Part shown: piece by piece, positions 1 through 8,347 of the stretch
Numbering within the stretch: position 1 is the stretch's first letter
Layout of the letters: every line of letters begins with the position of its first letter
Assembly: GCA_902519075.1 (NCBI GenBank)
Contig: CABYIO010000006.1
Location: forward strand, 1 to 47,034
Direction: 5' to 3'
Source of the DNA: an uncultured Bacteroidota bacterium
GTDB taxonomy: Bacteria > Bacteroidota > Bacteroidia > Flavobacteriales > Flavobacteriaceae
Length of the DNA stretch: 47,034 nt
Made by a program: the position numbers and the translations under genes
Notes under the pieces: model-generated
Told to the model about the DNA's origin: nothing
The model's input: only the letters and a program-made list of their open reading frames with translations
Database searches by the model: none

Positions 1-58
1 CCTAATAAGGATAAGAGCTATTATTATTTTATGGCATATCATTTGATGACTGTGTCAT

Positions 59-544
59 ATGAGACACAAGTTTATTATAATCATAATATTTTCTTTTTTA
101 TTTTCATGTAATGATATTTCAAATAAAAGCATTGAAGTAGTAGATTTTGATGGTTTTTACAACAAAATTGACCTTTCATCAGATTATACTTATGTAATAA
201 ACTTCTGGGCTACCTGGTGCTCGCCTTGTGTTAAAGAACTTCCATATTTTGAATCAGTAAATAAAGAATATTCTGATAAAAATGTAAAAGTTATACTTGT
301 TAGCTTAGATTTCCCTTCTCAAATTGAATCAAAGCTAAAACCCTATATAAAAATGAATAAAATAAAATCTAATGTTATTCTCTTAGATGATTCAAAAATG
401 AATAAATGGGTGCCTAGGGTATCTGAAAAATGGGATGGTGGTATCCCTGCAACCCTTATCGTTAATTCCTCAAATTATAATTTTTATCCAAATCCTTTTA
501 AAAAAGAAGAGCTAGTTTCCGAAATTGCTAAAGTGCTAGATTAG
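59..544 (+). CDS. TlpA-like thioredoxin-fold lipoprotein
   Basis: A 161-residue protein with a lipoprotein signal: hydrophobic residues 5-16 followed by Cys17 in a FLFSC lipobox. The thioredoxin fold follows, with the redox pair Cys54/Cys57 in FWATWCSPC and the usual cis-proline region near GGIPATLIV. TlpA/ResA-like proteins reduce or exchange disulfides in exported proteins on the outer face of a membrane, so this one probably works in the periplasm, anchored by lipid. ATG59 is chosen because the signal peptide begins directly there. Two rhodanese genes follow at short spacing (26 and 3 bases) on the same strand, which suggests a common thiol or sulfur-handling unit. The exact substrate cannot be inferred. 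It is short but complete for the family. Confidence 0.88.
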   Translation: MRHKFIIIIIFSFLFSCNDISNKSIEVVDFDGFYNKIDLSSDYTYVINFWATWCSPCVKELPYFESVNKEYSDKNVKVILVSLDFPSQIESKLKPYIKMNKIKSNVILLDDSKMNKWVPRVSEKWDGGIPATLIVNSSNYNFYPNPFKKEELVSEIAKVLD

Positions 545-570
545 CATATATTTTATATCTTTAACCTACT

Positions 571-879
571 ATGGATTTAGATCAATCTTCTTGGGAAAAA
601 CAATCTATAACAGATAAAAAAGGAACCATTCTTGATGTAAGAACTCTTGAAGAATTTGAAATTTCAAGAATTCCAAATTCAAAGAATATAGATTTTTATA
701 ACCCACAAAATTTCATGTTAGAGATTGAAAAACTAGACAAAGATAATAACTACTATATTTATTGTCGAACAGGTGTTAGGAGTGCTAATTCATGTGCATT
801 GATGAAAGAATTGGGGTTTAAAAATACCTTTAATCTGGTTGGTGGTATTGTAGAATGGAATGGCAAGTTAATTAATTAA
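571..879 (+). CDS. Single-domain rhodanese (cytoplasmic)
   Basis: A 102-residue protein made of one rhodanese domain. It contains the LDVRTLEEFE motif near residues 21-30 and the active-site loop CRTGVRS starting at Cys65, followed by the GGIVEWNG ending typical of single-domain rhodaneses. There is no signal peptide, so it should be cytoplasmic. The family moves sulfane sulfur from thiosulfate, persulfides or polysulfides to thiol acceptors through a cysteine persulfide. It lies between a thioredoxin-like lipoprotein and an exported rhodanese, with a 3-base gap to the latter, so co-transcription is likely. The sulfur donor and acceptor are unknown. Confidence 0.88.
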   Translation: MDLDQSSWEKQSITDKKGTILDVRTLEEFEISRIPNSKNIDFYNPQNFMLEIEKLDKDNNYYIYCRTGVRSANSCALMKELGFKNTFNLVGGIVEWNGKLIN

Positions 880-882
880 CCT

Positions 883-1275
883 ATGAATAGAATTATCATT
901 ATATTTTTGATTTTCATTTTTTCATGTGATTTATTAAACCCATCTGAGATTAATATAATTTCGGAATCTGATTTTATTGAGTTACAAGATTCAGACTATA
1001 CTTTAATCGATGTTAGAACCCAAGATGAATTTGATTTGGGACATATTGATAGTGCAATCAATTTAGACTTTTACTCAGACTCATTTCAAAATGATATTTT
1101 ATCCCTACCCAAAAATGAAACAATTGTTATTTATTGTAGAACAAATAACAGAAGTAGCAAAACTGCTGCTATTTTGAAAGAAAATGGGTATAGAGAAATT
1201 TTAGTTATTAGAGGTGGAATAACTGAATGGGTTAAAAAAGGAAATGATATAAATTATACGACTTACTCAGATTAA
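883..1275 (+). CDS. Rhodanese-domain lipoprotein
   Basis: A 130-residue protein with a very short lipoprotein signal, Cys15 following IFIFS, and then one rhodanese domain (LIDVRTQDEF near residues 41-50). The active-site Cys85 sits in CRTNNRS and the domain closes with GGITEW. The lipid anchor places this domain in the periplasm or on the cell surface, in contrast to the cytoplasmic rhodanese just upstream. The active-site loop differs from its neighbour (CRTNNRS against CRTGVRS), which may mean a different acceptor. The gene ends 2 bases before the stop codon of the convergent nucleotidyltransferase gene, so there is no room for a separate terminator. Confidence 0.87.
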   Translation: MNRIIIIFLIFIFSCDLLNPSEINIISESDFIELQDSDYTLIDVRTQDEFDLGHIDSAINLDFYSDSFQNDILSLPKNETIVIYCRTNNRSSKTAAILKENGYREILVIRGGITEWVKKGNDINYTTYSD

Positions 1276-1277
1276 TT

Positions 1278-2165
1278 TCACCAAAGTGGTGTAGGGTATA
1301 TTCCTTCTTTACTGTATGAATTTAGCCTTTCAACACTGTTTTCTTTATCTTCTTTATAAGTAACACCAAACCATTCAGAATCAGAATCTATGGCATCGAT
1401 TGAAATTATATTTTTAGATAGTAGTAGTTGTGCAGCAAATGGAAGATAAATTTCACTTTTAGTTATATCCTGTAAATTTTTAATTTCATCGGAAATATAA
1501 TCATCTAGATATTTGAAAAAATTCGATCTGCAAAGCCAAAAATTCATAGAAACAAAATCATTTTCACTAAGTATATTTCCGCTTTCGTAATCTTTTATGA
1601 TATTATCATTTTTTTCAATCTTTAAATGTTCATTTATGGAGATAAGTTTTCCGTTAGAAACTTTACACACACCTCTTGATACAGAGCCGAATTTAGATAA
1701 GGTATTTTTTAATCTATAACTGACTAGTCCATAATTACTTTGATCATTAGAGTTTTTAAAAAAATCACTAGCATTTTTAAATGCATTAGGTCCATAATAA
1801 TCATCAGCATTAATTATTGCAAAATCAGTGTCAATATAATTTCTAGCACACCAAACAGCATGAGCAGTTCCCCAAGGTTTTTGTCTATTTGAATCTGCTA
1901 TTATATTATTTGGGAGATTACTAATTTCTTGAACAACAACATCTATTTTAATTGAGTTGTCAATTTTATCTCTTAAATATTCATACAGAAAGTCTTTATT
2001 CTCCTTCTTGGTAATTAGTACTATATGATTAAATCCACTTTGAATTGCATCATAAATGCTAAATTCCATTAAGAACTCCCCTTTAGGTCCTAATTCATCA
2101 AACTGTTTAAGTTTCCCATATCTGCTCCCACTACCGGCAGCCATTATCAGTAATACCATTGTCAT
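1278..2165 (-). CDS. Sugar-phosphate nucleotidyltransferase family protein
   Basis: A 295-residue protein of the NTP_transferase fold. The nucleotide-binding signature MAAGSGSRYGKLKQ is at residues 8-21, PWGTAHAVWCA lies further in, and INADDYYG gives the metal-binding Asp pair. Enzymes of this type join a sugar phosphate to an NTP to make an NDP-sugar. Neither the sugar nor the base can be told from the motifs. The start at 2165 overlaps the stop of the upstream P-loop gene in an ATGA arrangement, so translation is probably coupled. A start at the second Met (2159) would lose only two residues. The coupling to an HPr-kinase-like protein is unusual; relatives are often beside an APH-type phosphotransferase instead. 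Confidence 0.82.
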   Translation of the reverse strand: MTMVLLIMAAGSGSRYGKLKQFDELGPKGEFLMEFSIYDAIQSGFNHIVLITKKENKDFLYEYLRDKIDNSIKIDVVVQEISNLPNNIIADSNRQKPWGTAHAVWCARNYIDTDFAIINADDYYGPNAFKNASDFFKNSNDQSNYGLVSYRLKNTLSKFGSVSRGVCKVSNGKLISINEHLKIEKNDNIIKDYESGNILSENDFVSMNFWLCRSNFFKYLDDYISDEIKNLQDITKSEIYLPFAAQLLLSKNIISIDAIDSDSEWFGVTYKEDKENSVERLNSYSKEGIYPTPLW

Positions 2166-3277
2166 AAGATTTTGTTAATCATTTTTATAGCCTCATCATT
2201 ATCATTGTATGTTAAGTCATAAAACATACTTGATTTTACCCAAGTAATAAATGCCTTAGCATCTTTAATATCTTTTGAAATCCAAGCATCAGGTAAAATT
2301 TTTTCTAGTGCTGTTCCCTTATTTATTGATTTTATTTCATTTTTTAAACTAGCACCAAATTTAACATTTAAAATGGTATTACAATTACTGCTAAGTACCG
2401 ATTTATCACTGTTGTCAGCTAAATATTTTACGTTACCCTTGATATCATTTATATAATATTCGTTTAACTCTGAAAATGATTTATATAATTTTTTTGCTAC
2501 TGAGTAAAAGCCTTCTTTAATTGAAATTGCAGAAGGAAAATTATAATGGATTCCTTTATCATCCATCGGGCTAAAGTCATCAGCGATAAGTGCAAAATTA
2601 TTAGCCATTAATATAGCACTTAGTGAGCTTTTACCGCTTCCAGAGTCTCCAGTCAACATCAAACAATTATTTCCACTAAATAGCGTAGAACCATGGAAAA
2701 CTGCCGTCCAGTCTGAATCACTCATTCCATGAAAAAATGAAGTTAATTCCATTGATACTTTACCTTGAAATTCATGCATTTTTTTACTACCCCAACTGCC
2801 TAAAGATTTATTATTTTTGAAAAGATTGATTTTTTCATTTCTTTCTAGAACTTTATATATTATTTCTTCCTTATCATTACATTTTAAATGATTAAATTTT
2901 GGATCAATCAACGATTTAAGTCTTTCATCGCTGTATTCTATTTTCACAACCCTTTTGTTAAACTTGAATTTACTCTGATGAATATATTCATCTGTGATGG
3001 AAAGTGACTGTTCAGGATTTATCTTATCATAATCTTGATTACACTCCTTTAATAAGTTTTTTATATTATCAATTATTGGTTTTAATTTTTCTGTGTTTAT
3101 TTTATTTTGTTTTAATAATGATGTATTAATTGGGAATTTATCAGTGTCAATTCTGTTTAAAATTAAATTATTTAATAAATCATTTACCACTATGTATTTG
3201 TTTGATTTTTCAAACCACATAATGTGTGTGTTTAAATCAATTTCTTCAGAGATAAATTGAGAGAGATTAGTAGTCAT
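2162..3277 (-). CDS. HPr-kinase-like P-loop protein with PqqD-like N-terminus
   Basis: A 371-residue soluble protein. The Walker A loop GDSGSGKSS lies at residues 210-218, followed by LIADDF with Asp233/Asp234. This is the layout of the HPr serine kinase/phosphorylase C-terminal fold and of the HprK-like proteins found in peptide-modification clusters. Residues 13-45 resemble a PqqD-like peptide-binding module (THIMWFEKSNKYIVVN), a weak match. The middle (residues 90-200) is unrecognised. True HprK regulates sugar use by phosphorylating a serine of HPr, but this protein is longer and lacks the standard N-terminal HprK domain, so a different target is likely. It overlaps the nucleotidyltransferase start by 4 bases. 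The kinase fold is fairly sure and the role is open. Confidence 0.7.
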   Translation of the reverse strand: MTTNLSQFISEEIDLNTHIMWFEKSNKYIVVNDLLNNLILNRIDTDKFPINTSLLKQNKINTEKLKPIIDNIKNLLKECNQDYDKINPEQSLSITDEYIHQSKFKFNKRVVKIEYSDERLKSLIDPKFNHLKCNDKEEIIYKVLERNEKINLFKNNKSLGSWGSKKMHEFQGKVSMELTSFFHGMSDSDWTAVFHGSTLFSGNNCLMLTGDSGSGKSSLSAILMANNFALIADDFSPMDDKGIHYNFPSAISIKEGFYSVAKKLYKSFSELNEYYINDIKGNVKYLADNSDKSVLSSNCNTILNVKFGASLKNEIKSINKGTALEKILPDAWISKDIKDAKAFITWVKSSMFYDLTYNDNDEAIKMINKIL

Positions 3278-3294
3278 TAATGAATTTATAAATA

Positions 3295-3323
3295 AAAAAA
3301 ACCCTCACAAGGAGGGTTTTTTT
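3295..3323 (-). terminator. Intrinsic terminator after the 64-residue gene
   Basis: A 12-bp perfect stem (3295-3306 paired with 3312-3323, ACCCTC/GAGGGT core extended by A/T pairs) with a 5-base loop and A/T runs on both sides. It lies 20 bases beyond the stop of the small minus-strand gene and upstream of the P-loop gene, so it should end transcription of the small gene. The symmetry would let it work in both directions, but no plus-strand gene ends here. Confidence 0.85.
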
Positions 3324-3343
3324 ATAATAATATTAAATACATA

Positions 3344-3538
3344 TTACTTCCCTTTAAGGAATGGAAGTCCAGTTTTTGTATTTTCAACTACAGTTTTACC
3401 TGCAGGAAGATCACAAGCACCAGCTTTAGCTTCTTTTGCAAAGTAATAAATAGTTTGGTTTCTTCCTCCTTTTAATACTACATCTTTTGAGTGTAGGAAG
3501 TAAGTTTTTCCTTTACTGTTTTGGTGTGAATAACCCAT
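3344..3538 (-). CDS. Small conserved-type protein, 64 residues, unknown function
   Basis: A short basic protein beginning MGYSHQNSKGKTYFLHSK and ending in TGLPFLKGK, with a single cysteine and no signal peptide or membrane segment. The pattern YxHxNSKGxTYxLHSKxVxLxGG followed by TIYYFAKE matches a small bacterial protein family that I recall only as hypothetical, so no function is offered. The gene stands alone. It is followed at once by a strong intrinsic terminator and preceded by a 155-base AT-rich gap that can hold its promoter. A dedicated terminator suggests a well-expressed separate transcript. Confidence 0.75.
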   Translation of the reverse strand: MGYSHQNSKGKTYFLHSKDVVLKGGRNQTIYYFAKEAKAGACDLPAGKTVVENTKTGLPFLKGK

Positions 3539-3693
3539 GTCTTTTAGTTTTTAAATTATTAATACCTAAATATAGGGTATTTTTTTACAAAAAAGAAGAT
3601 TTTACTCATATAAATCTCAATTTTATTAACAATTTTAACTAAAATGCTATTTTTTTTCTTCTCTGTTAACAATATTAAAAACGTTTTATGAAT

Positions 3694-4731
3694 TTAGTTT
3701 TTTGCCAAATTATAAAAACTTTCTACACGATTTTTGGCATTTTCGGATATATCTTTCCAGAACAGGTTTACATCTCCAAAATGATAATTATTTATAAGTT
3801 TAAGAAGGAAATTGCCTTTTATCCTTTTGGGAACAGACGACCATAACAATCCATCATATATCTGAATATGAATAGAATTTGAATATATCTTTTCATCATA
3901 AAAGAATAGACCTTTATGTTCATCTATTTTACTTTCTCTTGATTCATCCCATTTTATTGGGTTTGTAACAAATTGATTTTTTTTCCACGAAAAATGGGCA
4001 GGATGTTTACCTTTTTTTGGTTTTTTGTTCATTCTAAAAGTATTCCATGACAAATACCCTTTTATATCATTTGGGTCTTTCAGTGCATGTATTGTATTAA
4101 ATTCATTAATATCAACTCTTGTTCCAGGGATATATGCTGCAATAAGTTGATTTTGAAGATCCTTACCGTCAAAAAACTCTTTTAAAAGAGTTTTACAATG
4201 ATAAGCTCCTTGACTGTGACCTGCAATAATAATAGGTCTTCCATTATTAAAATTTTGCAAATAAAAAATAAATGCTTTTCTAATATCATTGTATGCTATT
4301 TCCCCAGCTTTTATACCTCCATTAGAAGTGTATGGTTCATAAAATGATCTGTAATGAACCTGTCGATACAGAGGACTATATATTTTTCCAGCATTTGCCC
4401 AGGCTGATGCTTGATATTTAATAGCTACGTTTCTGACAACACTATTTTGATTATCATCTTTAATATCAGAATTCCAAGAATCATTTTTATTGTCAGTTAG
4501 AAGAGTAGGATAAATGTAGAAAACATCTGCTTTTAAATTTTTCTTTTCAGTATTATAAAATGCATCAATTATTGGATCATTTTTTTCTGGATGGGCCGCC
4601 CAACTATTAAGTTCGCTATAGTTAGGACTTTTCGGAGCTTCAGAGTATATGAATTCCTTTGTTGCGTATTTTGATTTACAACTAACTACTGATAATATTA
4701 ATAAAAGACTAATTATCCTGACTATGTTCAT
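3694..4731 (-). CDS. DUF3089-type alpha/beta-hydrolase lipoprotein
   Basis: A 345-residue protein with a lipoprotein signal (Cys18 after SVVS) and an alpha/beta-hydrolase core. The nucleophile elbow GHSQG places Ser173 as catalytic, and the segment DVFYIYPTLL near residue 70 is characteristic of DUF3089. Members are esterase-like, but no natural substrate is known to me. The lipid anchor puts it in the periplasm or on the surface. It is a single-gene unit divergent from the large CotH gene, with 88 bases between the two starts, so the two could share a regulatory region. Confidence in the family is good and in the substrate nil. Confidence 0.85.
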   Translation of the reverse strand: MNIVRIISLLLILSVVSCKSKYATKEFIYSEAPKSPNYSELNSWAAHPEKNDPIIDAFYNTEKKNLKADVFYIYPTLLTDNKNDSWNSDIKDDNQNSVVRNVAIKYQASAWANAGKIYSPLYRQVHYRSFYEPYTSNGGIKAGEIAYNDIRKAFIFYLQNFNNGRPIIIAGHSQGAYHCKTLLKEFFDGKDLQNQLIAAYIPGTRVDINEFNTIHALKDPNDIKGYLSWNTFRMNKKPKKGKHPAHFSWKKNQFVTNPIKWDESRESKIDEHKGLFFYDEKIYSNSIHIQIYDGLLWSSVPKRIKGNFLLKLINNYHFGDVNLFWKDISENAKNRVESFYNLAKN

Positions 4732-4792
4732 AATTAAATTTAGTTGTCAATTAATTAAGAAATTCTATTCATTTAAACAATAGATTTATAAT

Positions 4793-4800
4793 TATATTTG
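4793..4800 (+). promoter_or_regulatory. Candidate Bacteroidota -7 element (TATATTTG)
   Basis: TATATTTG matches the TAnnTTTG -7 consensus of the Bacteroidota primary sigma factor and lies 19 bases before the ATG of the CotH gene. No TTG is seen at the usual upstream distance, so the match is partial. Confidence 0.4.
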
Positions 4801-4819
4801 TTCTGACAATAATTATACC

Positions 4820-7800
4820 ATGATGTTATTAAGGCTTTGTGTATTTTTCATTTTCATATACACCTTTTCATTTTCACAGTCTATAAGAATTAATGAGGTT
4901 GTTGCCTCAAATTCAATTTTTTTAGACGAAGATGGAGATACCTCTGACTGGATTGAATTGTACAATTATGGAGCAGATGAAATATCACTTAATAATTGGA
5001 GCTTAACAGATATTTTGGATGATAATAACCCTTGGACATTTCCAGATATTACTATTGATGCTGATGAATATCTTCTAATATGGGCATCCGATAAAGATAG
5101 ATCTGGAATCACATATGCCAGAACATTAATAAATGAAGGTGATTCATTTAGATATGAAATTCCAAATGAGAATACTGATACAAATTGGATGAATACAGAT
5201 TTTGATGATGATGAGTGGAGTATAGGTAATTCTGGTTTTGGTTATGCTGACGGTGATGATAATACATATATAGCTGCGGGAACATTAGCGGTTTATTTAA
5301 GAAAATCTTTTACAATTGAGGATATTAGCGAAATCAATAGTTTAGTATTAGATGTTGATTATGATGATGGATTTGTTGCTTATATAAATGGAGTAGAAGT
5401 AGCAAGAGCAAATATTAATGGAACTCCCCCAATATATAATTCAACAACACAAATTGATCATGAGGCTCAAATGTATAATGGTGGAATACCTGACAGATTT
5501 TTAATTGATAATTATGAAGATTTATTAGTTGACGGAAATAATGTTTTTAGTATACAAGTTCATAATATTTCCAATACTTCTTCTGATATGACCATAATTC
5601 CTTTTCTATCGGCAATATATGATAGTGAAACTAGCGAAGGGGTAAGCCCACCAGATATTCTTGGATTTCAGGGTCAGTCATTTATGCATACAGACTTTAA
5701 ATTATCATCATCCGGTGAATCTGTTTATCTAAATGATGCATTAGGAAATTTAGTTGATTCTATAACTTTTGGTGCACTTCCATCTAATATTTCGTACGGA
5801 GTTTCTTTTGAAAATGATGTTTATGTTGCATATGAAGACCCAACTCCGGGTGAAGAAAATGATACTTTTGAGTATGCTGGTGTTTTAGGTGTTCCTCTAA
5901 CATTTTCTCATGATGGAGGAAGCATAGATAGTACAATTAATCTTGAAATTACTGGAGATGGAACAGAGGATGAAATAAGATATACCACTGATTTTACTGA
6001 GCCTAATCAAAATTCCAATTTATACACAGGTCCCCTGACCATTGATGAAACATCTATAATAAGAGCCAAGGCTTTTAAAGAAGGCTATATATCTCTTCAC
6101 TCGAACACAAGAAATTATTTCTTAAATATTCAAAGTCAGCACCCAATTATCCATCTTGTAACAGATGAATATAATTTATTTGATTATGACTATGGAATTT
6201 ACGCATATGGTCCTCCCGATTATGGAGGGTATCCCTATTTTGGCGCCAATTTTTGGGAAGATTGGGAAAGACCAGTTCACATTTCTTATTATGAAAATAA
6301 TATATTAGAATTTAGTGCAAATGCTGGGATTAAAATCGCTGGTGCTTACAGTAGGGGTTGGGACCAGAAATCATTAGCTCTTTTTGCAAGAGGTGAGTAT
6401 GGGGTTGGAGAATTTGAACATCCATTTTTTGATAATTTAGATTATGACACTTTTGAGTCATTAGTTTTAAGAAATTCTGGAAATGATTGGATGAGAACTA
6501 ATATGAGAGATGCTGCTATTACAAGTTTAATGGAGGGTTCTCATATTGACTATCAAAGTTTTAAAACAGTTTCATCATATATAAACAAACAATATTGGGG
6601 ACTATATAATCTAAGGGAAAAGGTTAGTGAAAATATGATAGCTTCAAAACATGATGTCAATGCAAATGATATAACTATGCTAGAATTTAATGCAGAGGTT
6701 GTCGATGGTGATAATACAGAATATGTAGAGTTAAGACAGTTTGTTCAGCAAAATGATTTATCAGATGATGAAAATTATAATTATGTCATTAACCAAATTG
6801 ATATCGACAATTTTATGGAATACAATATTGCCCAAATATATATGGACAATAGGGATTATCCTGGAAACAATATAAAGTATTGGAAGGTTCCTGGAAGTAA
6901 GTGGAGATGGGTTTTATATGATACCGATTTTGGATTTGCCGGTCAATGGTGGTCTGACTGGGATCAAAATTATGCCTACTTTTTTGACACACTAGACTTT
7001 GTTTTATCAGGCAATCAAACAACTTGGGCTAATCCATCTTGGGCTACTTTGTTTATGAGAAAACTAGTTGAAAATATAGAATTCCGAAATAAGTTTGTCA
7101 ATCGCTATGCTGATGAAATGAATACTAGATACCTTCCGACAAATGTTACAACTCATTTTATTAATATTTATGAGAACATGTATGATGAGATGTCTGATCA
7201 CATCGAAAGATGGTCAGAAAGTGAGCCATGGGTTTCAGAAGAATCTGTTTATGAGTTTGTTGATAATATGAATAATTTCGCTATTAATAGGCAACCAGAA
7301 GCTAAATATCATATTTTAAATCAATTTGATCTCGATTCATATCACGAATTTGTATTATTTAATGAAACTCCCGAGCTAGGATATGTAAGAATAAATAATA
7401 ATTTAAAAATTCAAGAAGATGAGTGGAGTGGTGATTATTTTGAAGATGTTCCAATAACTTTAAAAGCCATTCCAGAATCAGGAAATGAATTTTCTCATTG
7501 GAGTGGTGATTTAAATTCAACAGAATCTGAAATTGAAGTTGACATAACCGAGAATTTTAATATAGAAGCGCACTTTATCAATAGTTCTGGATTAAACCTA
7601 GTGATAAACGAAATAAATTATAAATCATCTGATAATTTTGACACAGGGGATTGGATTGAGCTTTATAATCCTAATCAAGATGATATTGATATTTCAGGTT
7701 GGATTTTAAAAGACAGCAATGATTCAAATGAATTTATCTTTCCAAACGGTACAAGCATATATGGTGATGATTATTTAGTTATTGTAAGAAATGCTGAAAA

Positions 7801-8347
7801 TTTCACAGAATTTTACCCTGAAATTAGTTCTTATATTGGCGAATTTGATTTTGGACTTTCCGCATCTGGAGATGCAGTAAGACTATTTGATATGGACAAC
7901 ATTTTGCAAGATGAGGTTTACTATGAGTCTTCATCGCCATGGCCTCCACTTTCTAACGGGGACGGCTATACTTTGGAGTTGATCGACCCATCTTATGATA
8001 ATTCCCTACCATCAAGCTGGAGTAATATAAATTATCATGGAAGTCCTGATGCTATAAACTCTGCAACAGCATCCATCAATGATGAGGATTTATTTTATAC
8101 TCGTGTATATCCAAATCCATTTGTTCAAACTTTATATGTTTTGTTAGAATTAGAAATAAGAGAGTTTGTTACTATTGACATATTTGATCTGAAGGGATCA
8201 CTGGTTAATAATTTACACTCTGGAGTTCTTAACTCTGGAGTTCAAAGAATTAACAAAAATCTTGAAAAATTAAATACAGGAATTTATATTTTAAAAATTA
8301 AAACAGCCTCTGGGTTAAGCCAAACCGAAAAAATTATAAAGTTCTAA
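4820..8347 (+). CDS. Secreted CotH-kinase-like multidomain protein, T9SS type A cargo
   Basis: A 1175-residue exported protein with a signal peptide (residues 1-20). A lamin-tail domain (about 22-95, IELYNYGADEISLNNW) comes first, then a beta-rich region (about 175-270) and a chitobiase/hexosaminidase C-terminal-type repeat (about 357-435). The CotH region (about 485-760) includes LRNSGNDWMRTNMRDAAI, YWGLYNLREK and WRWVLYDTDFGF. An InlB-B-like beta repeat (about 850-920), a second lamin-tail domain (about 925-1000) and a T9SS type A sorting domain (YPNPF to the C-terminus) follow. CotH proteins are atypical kinases, in spores phosphorylating coat proteins; here the T9SS tail would place it outside the cell. 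Its last 4 bases overlap the convergent GH125 gene. Its target is unknown. Confidence 0.87.
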   Translation: MMLLRLCVFFIFIYTFSFSQSIRINEVVASNSIFLDEDGDTSDWIELYNYGADEISLNNWSLTDILDDNNPWTFPDITIDADEYLLIWASDKDRSGITYARTLINEGDSFRYEIPNENTDTNWMNTDFDDDEWSIGNSGFGYADGDDNTYIAAGTLAVYLRKSFTIEDISEINSLVLDVDYDDGFVAYINGVEVARANINGTPPIYNSTTQIDHEAQMYNGGIPDRFLIDNYEDLLVDGNNVFSIQVHNISNTSSDMTIIPFLSAIYDSETSEGVSPPDILGFQGQSFMHTDFKLSSSGESVYLNDALGNLVDSITFGALPSNISYGVSFENDVYVAYEDPTPGEENDTFEYAGVLGVPLTFSHDGGSIDSTINLEITGDGTEDEIRYTTDFTEPNQNSNLYTGPLTIDETSIIRAKAFKEGYISLHSNTRNYFLNIQSQHPIIHLVTDEYNLFDYDYGIYAYGPPDYGGYPYFGANFWEDWERPVHISYYENNILEFSANAGIKIAGAYSRGWDQKSLALFARGEYGVGEFEHPFFDNLDYDTFESLVLRNSGNDWMRTNMRDAAITSLMEGSHIDYQSFKTVSSYINKQYWGLYNLREKVSENMIASKHDVNANDITMLEFNAEVVDGDNTEYVELRQFVQQNDLSDDENYNYVINQIDIDNFMEYNIAQIYMDNRDYPGNNIKYWKVPGSKWRWVLYDTDFGFAGQWWSDWDQNYAYFFDTLDFVLSGNQTTWANPSWATLFMRKLVENIEFRNKFVNRYADEMNTRYLPTNVTTHFINIYENMYDEMSDHIERWSESEPWVSEESVYEFVDNMNNFAINRQPEAKYHILNQFDLDSYHEFVLFNETPELGYVRINNNLKIQEDEWSGDYFEDVPITLKAIPESGNEFSHWSGDLNSTESEIEVDITENFNIEAHFINSSGLNLVINEINYKSSDNFDTGDWIELYNPNQDDIDISGWILKDSNDSNEFIFPNGTSIYGDDYLVIVRNAENFTEFYPEISSYIGEFDFGLSASGDAVRLFDMDNILQDEVYYESSSPWPPLSNGDGYTLELIDPSYDNSLPSSWSNINYHGSPDAINSATASINDEDLFYTRVYPNPFVQTLYVLLELEIREFVTIDIFDLKGSLVNNLHSGVLNSGVQRINKNLEKLNTGIYILKIKTASGLSQTEKIIKF

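Noticed and set aside
1-111. An open frame entering from the left edge and ending at 109-111, overlapping the first lipoprotein start
   Set aside because: Only about 36 codons with no recognisable motif, and it overlaps the signal peptide coding of the next gene. A second edge frame stops at 44-46. Neither can be supported as a gene end.
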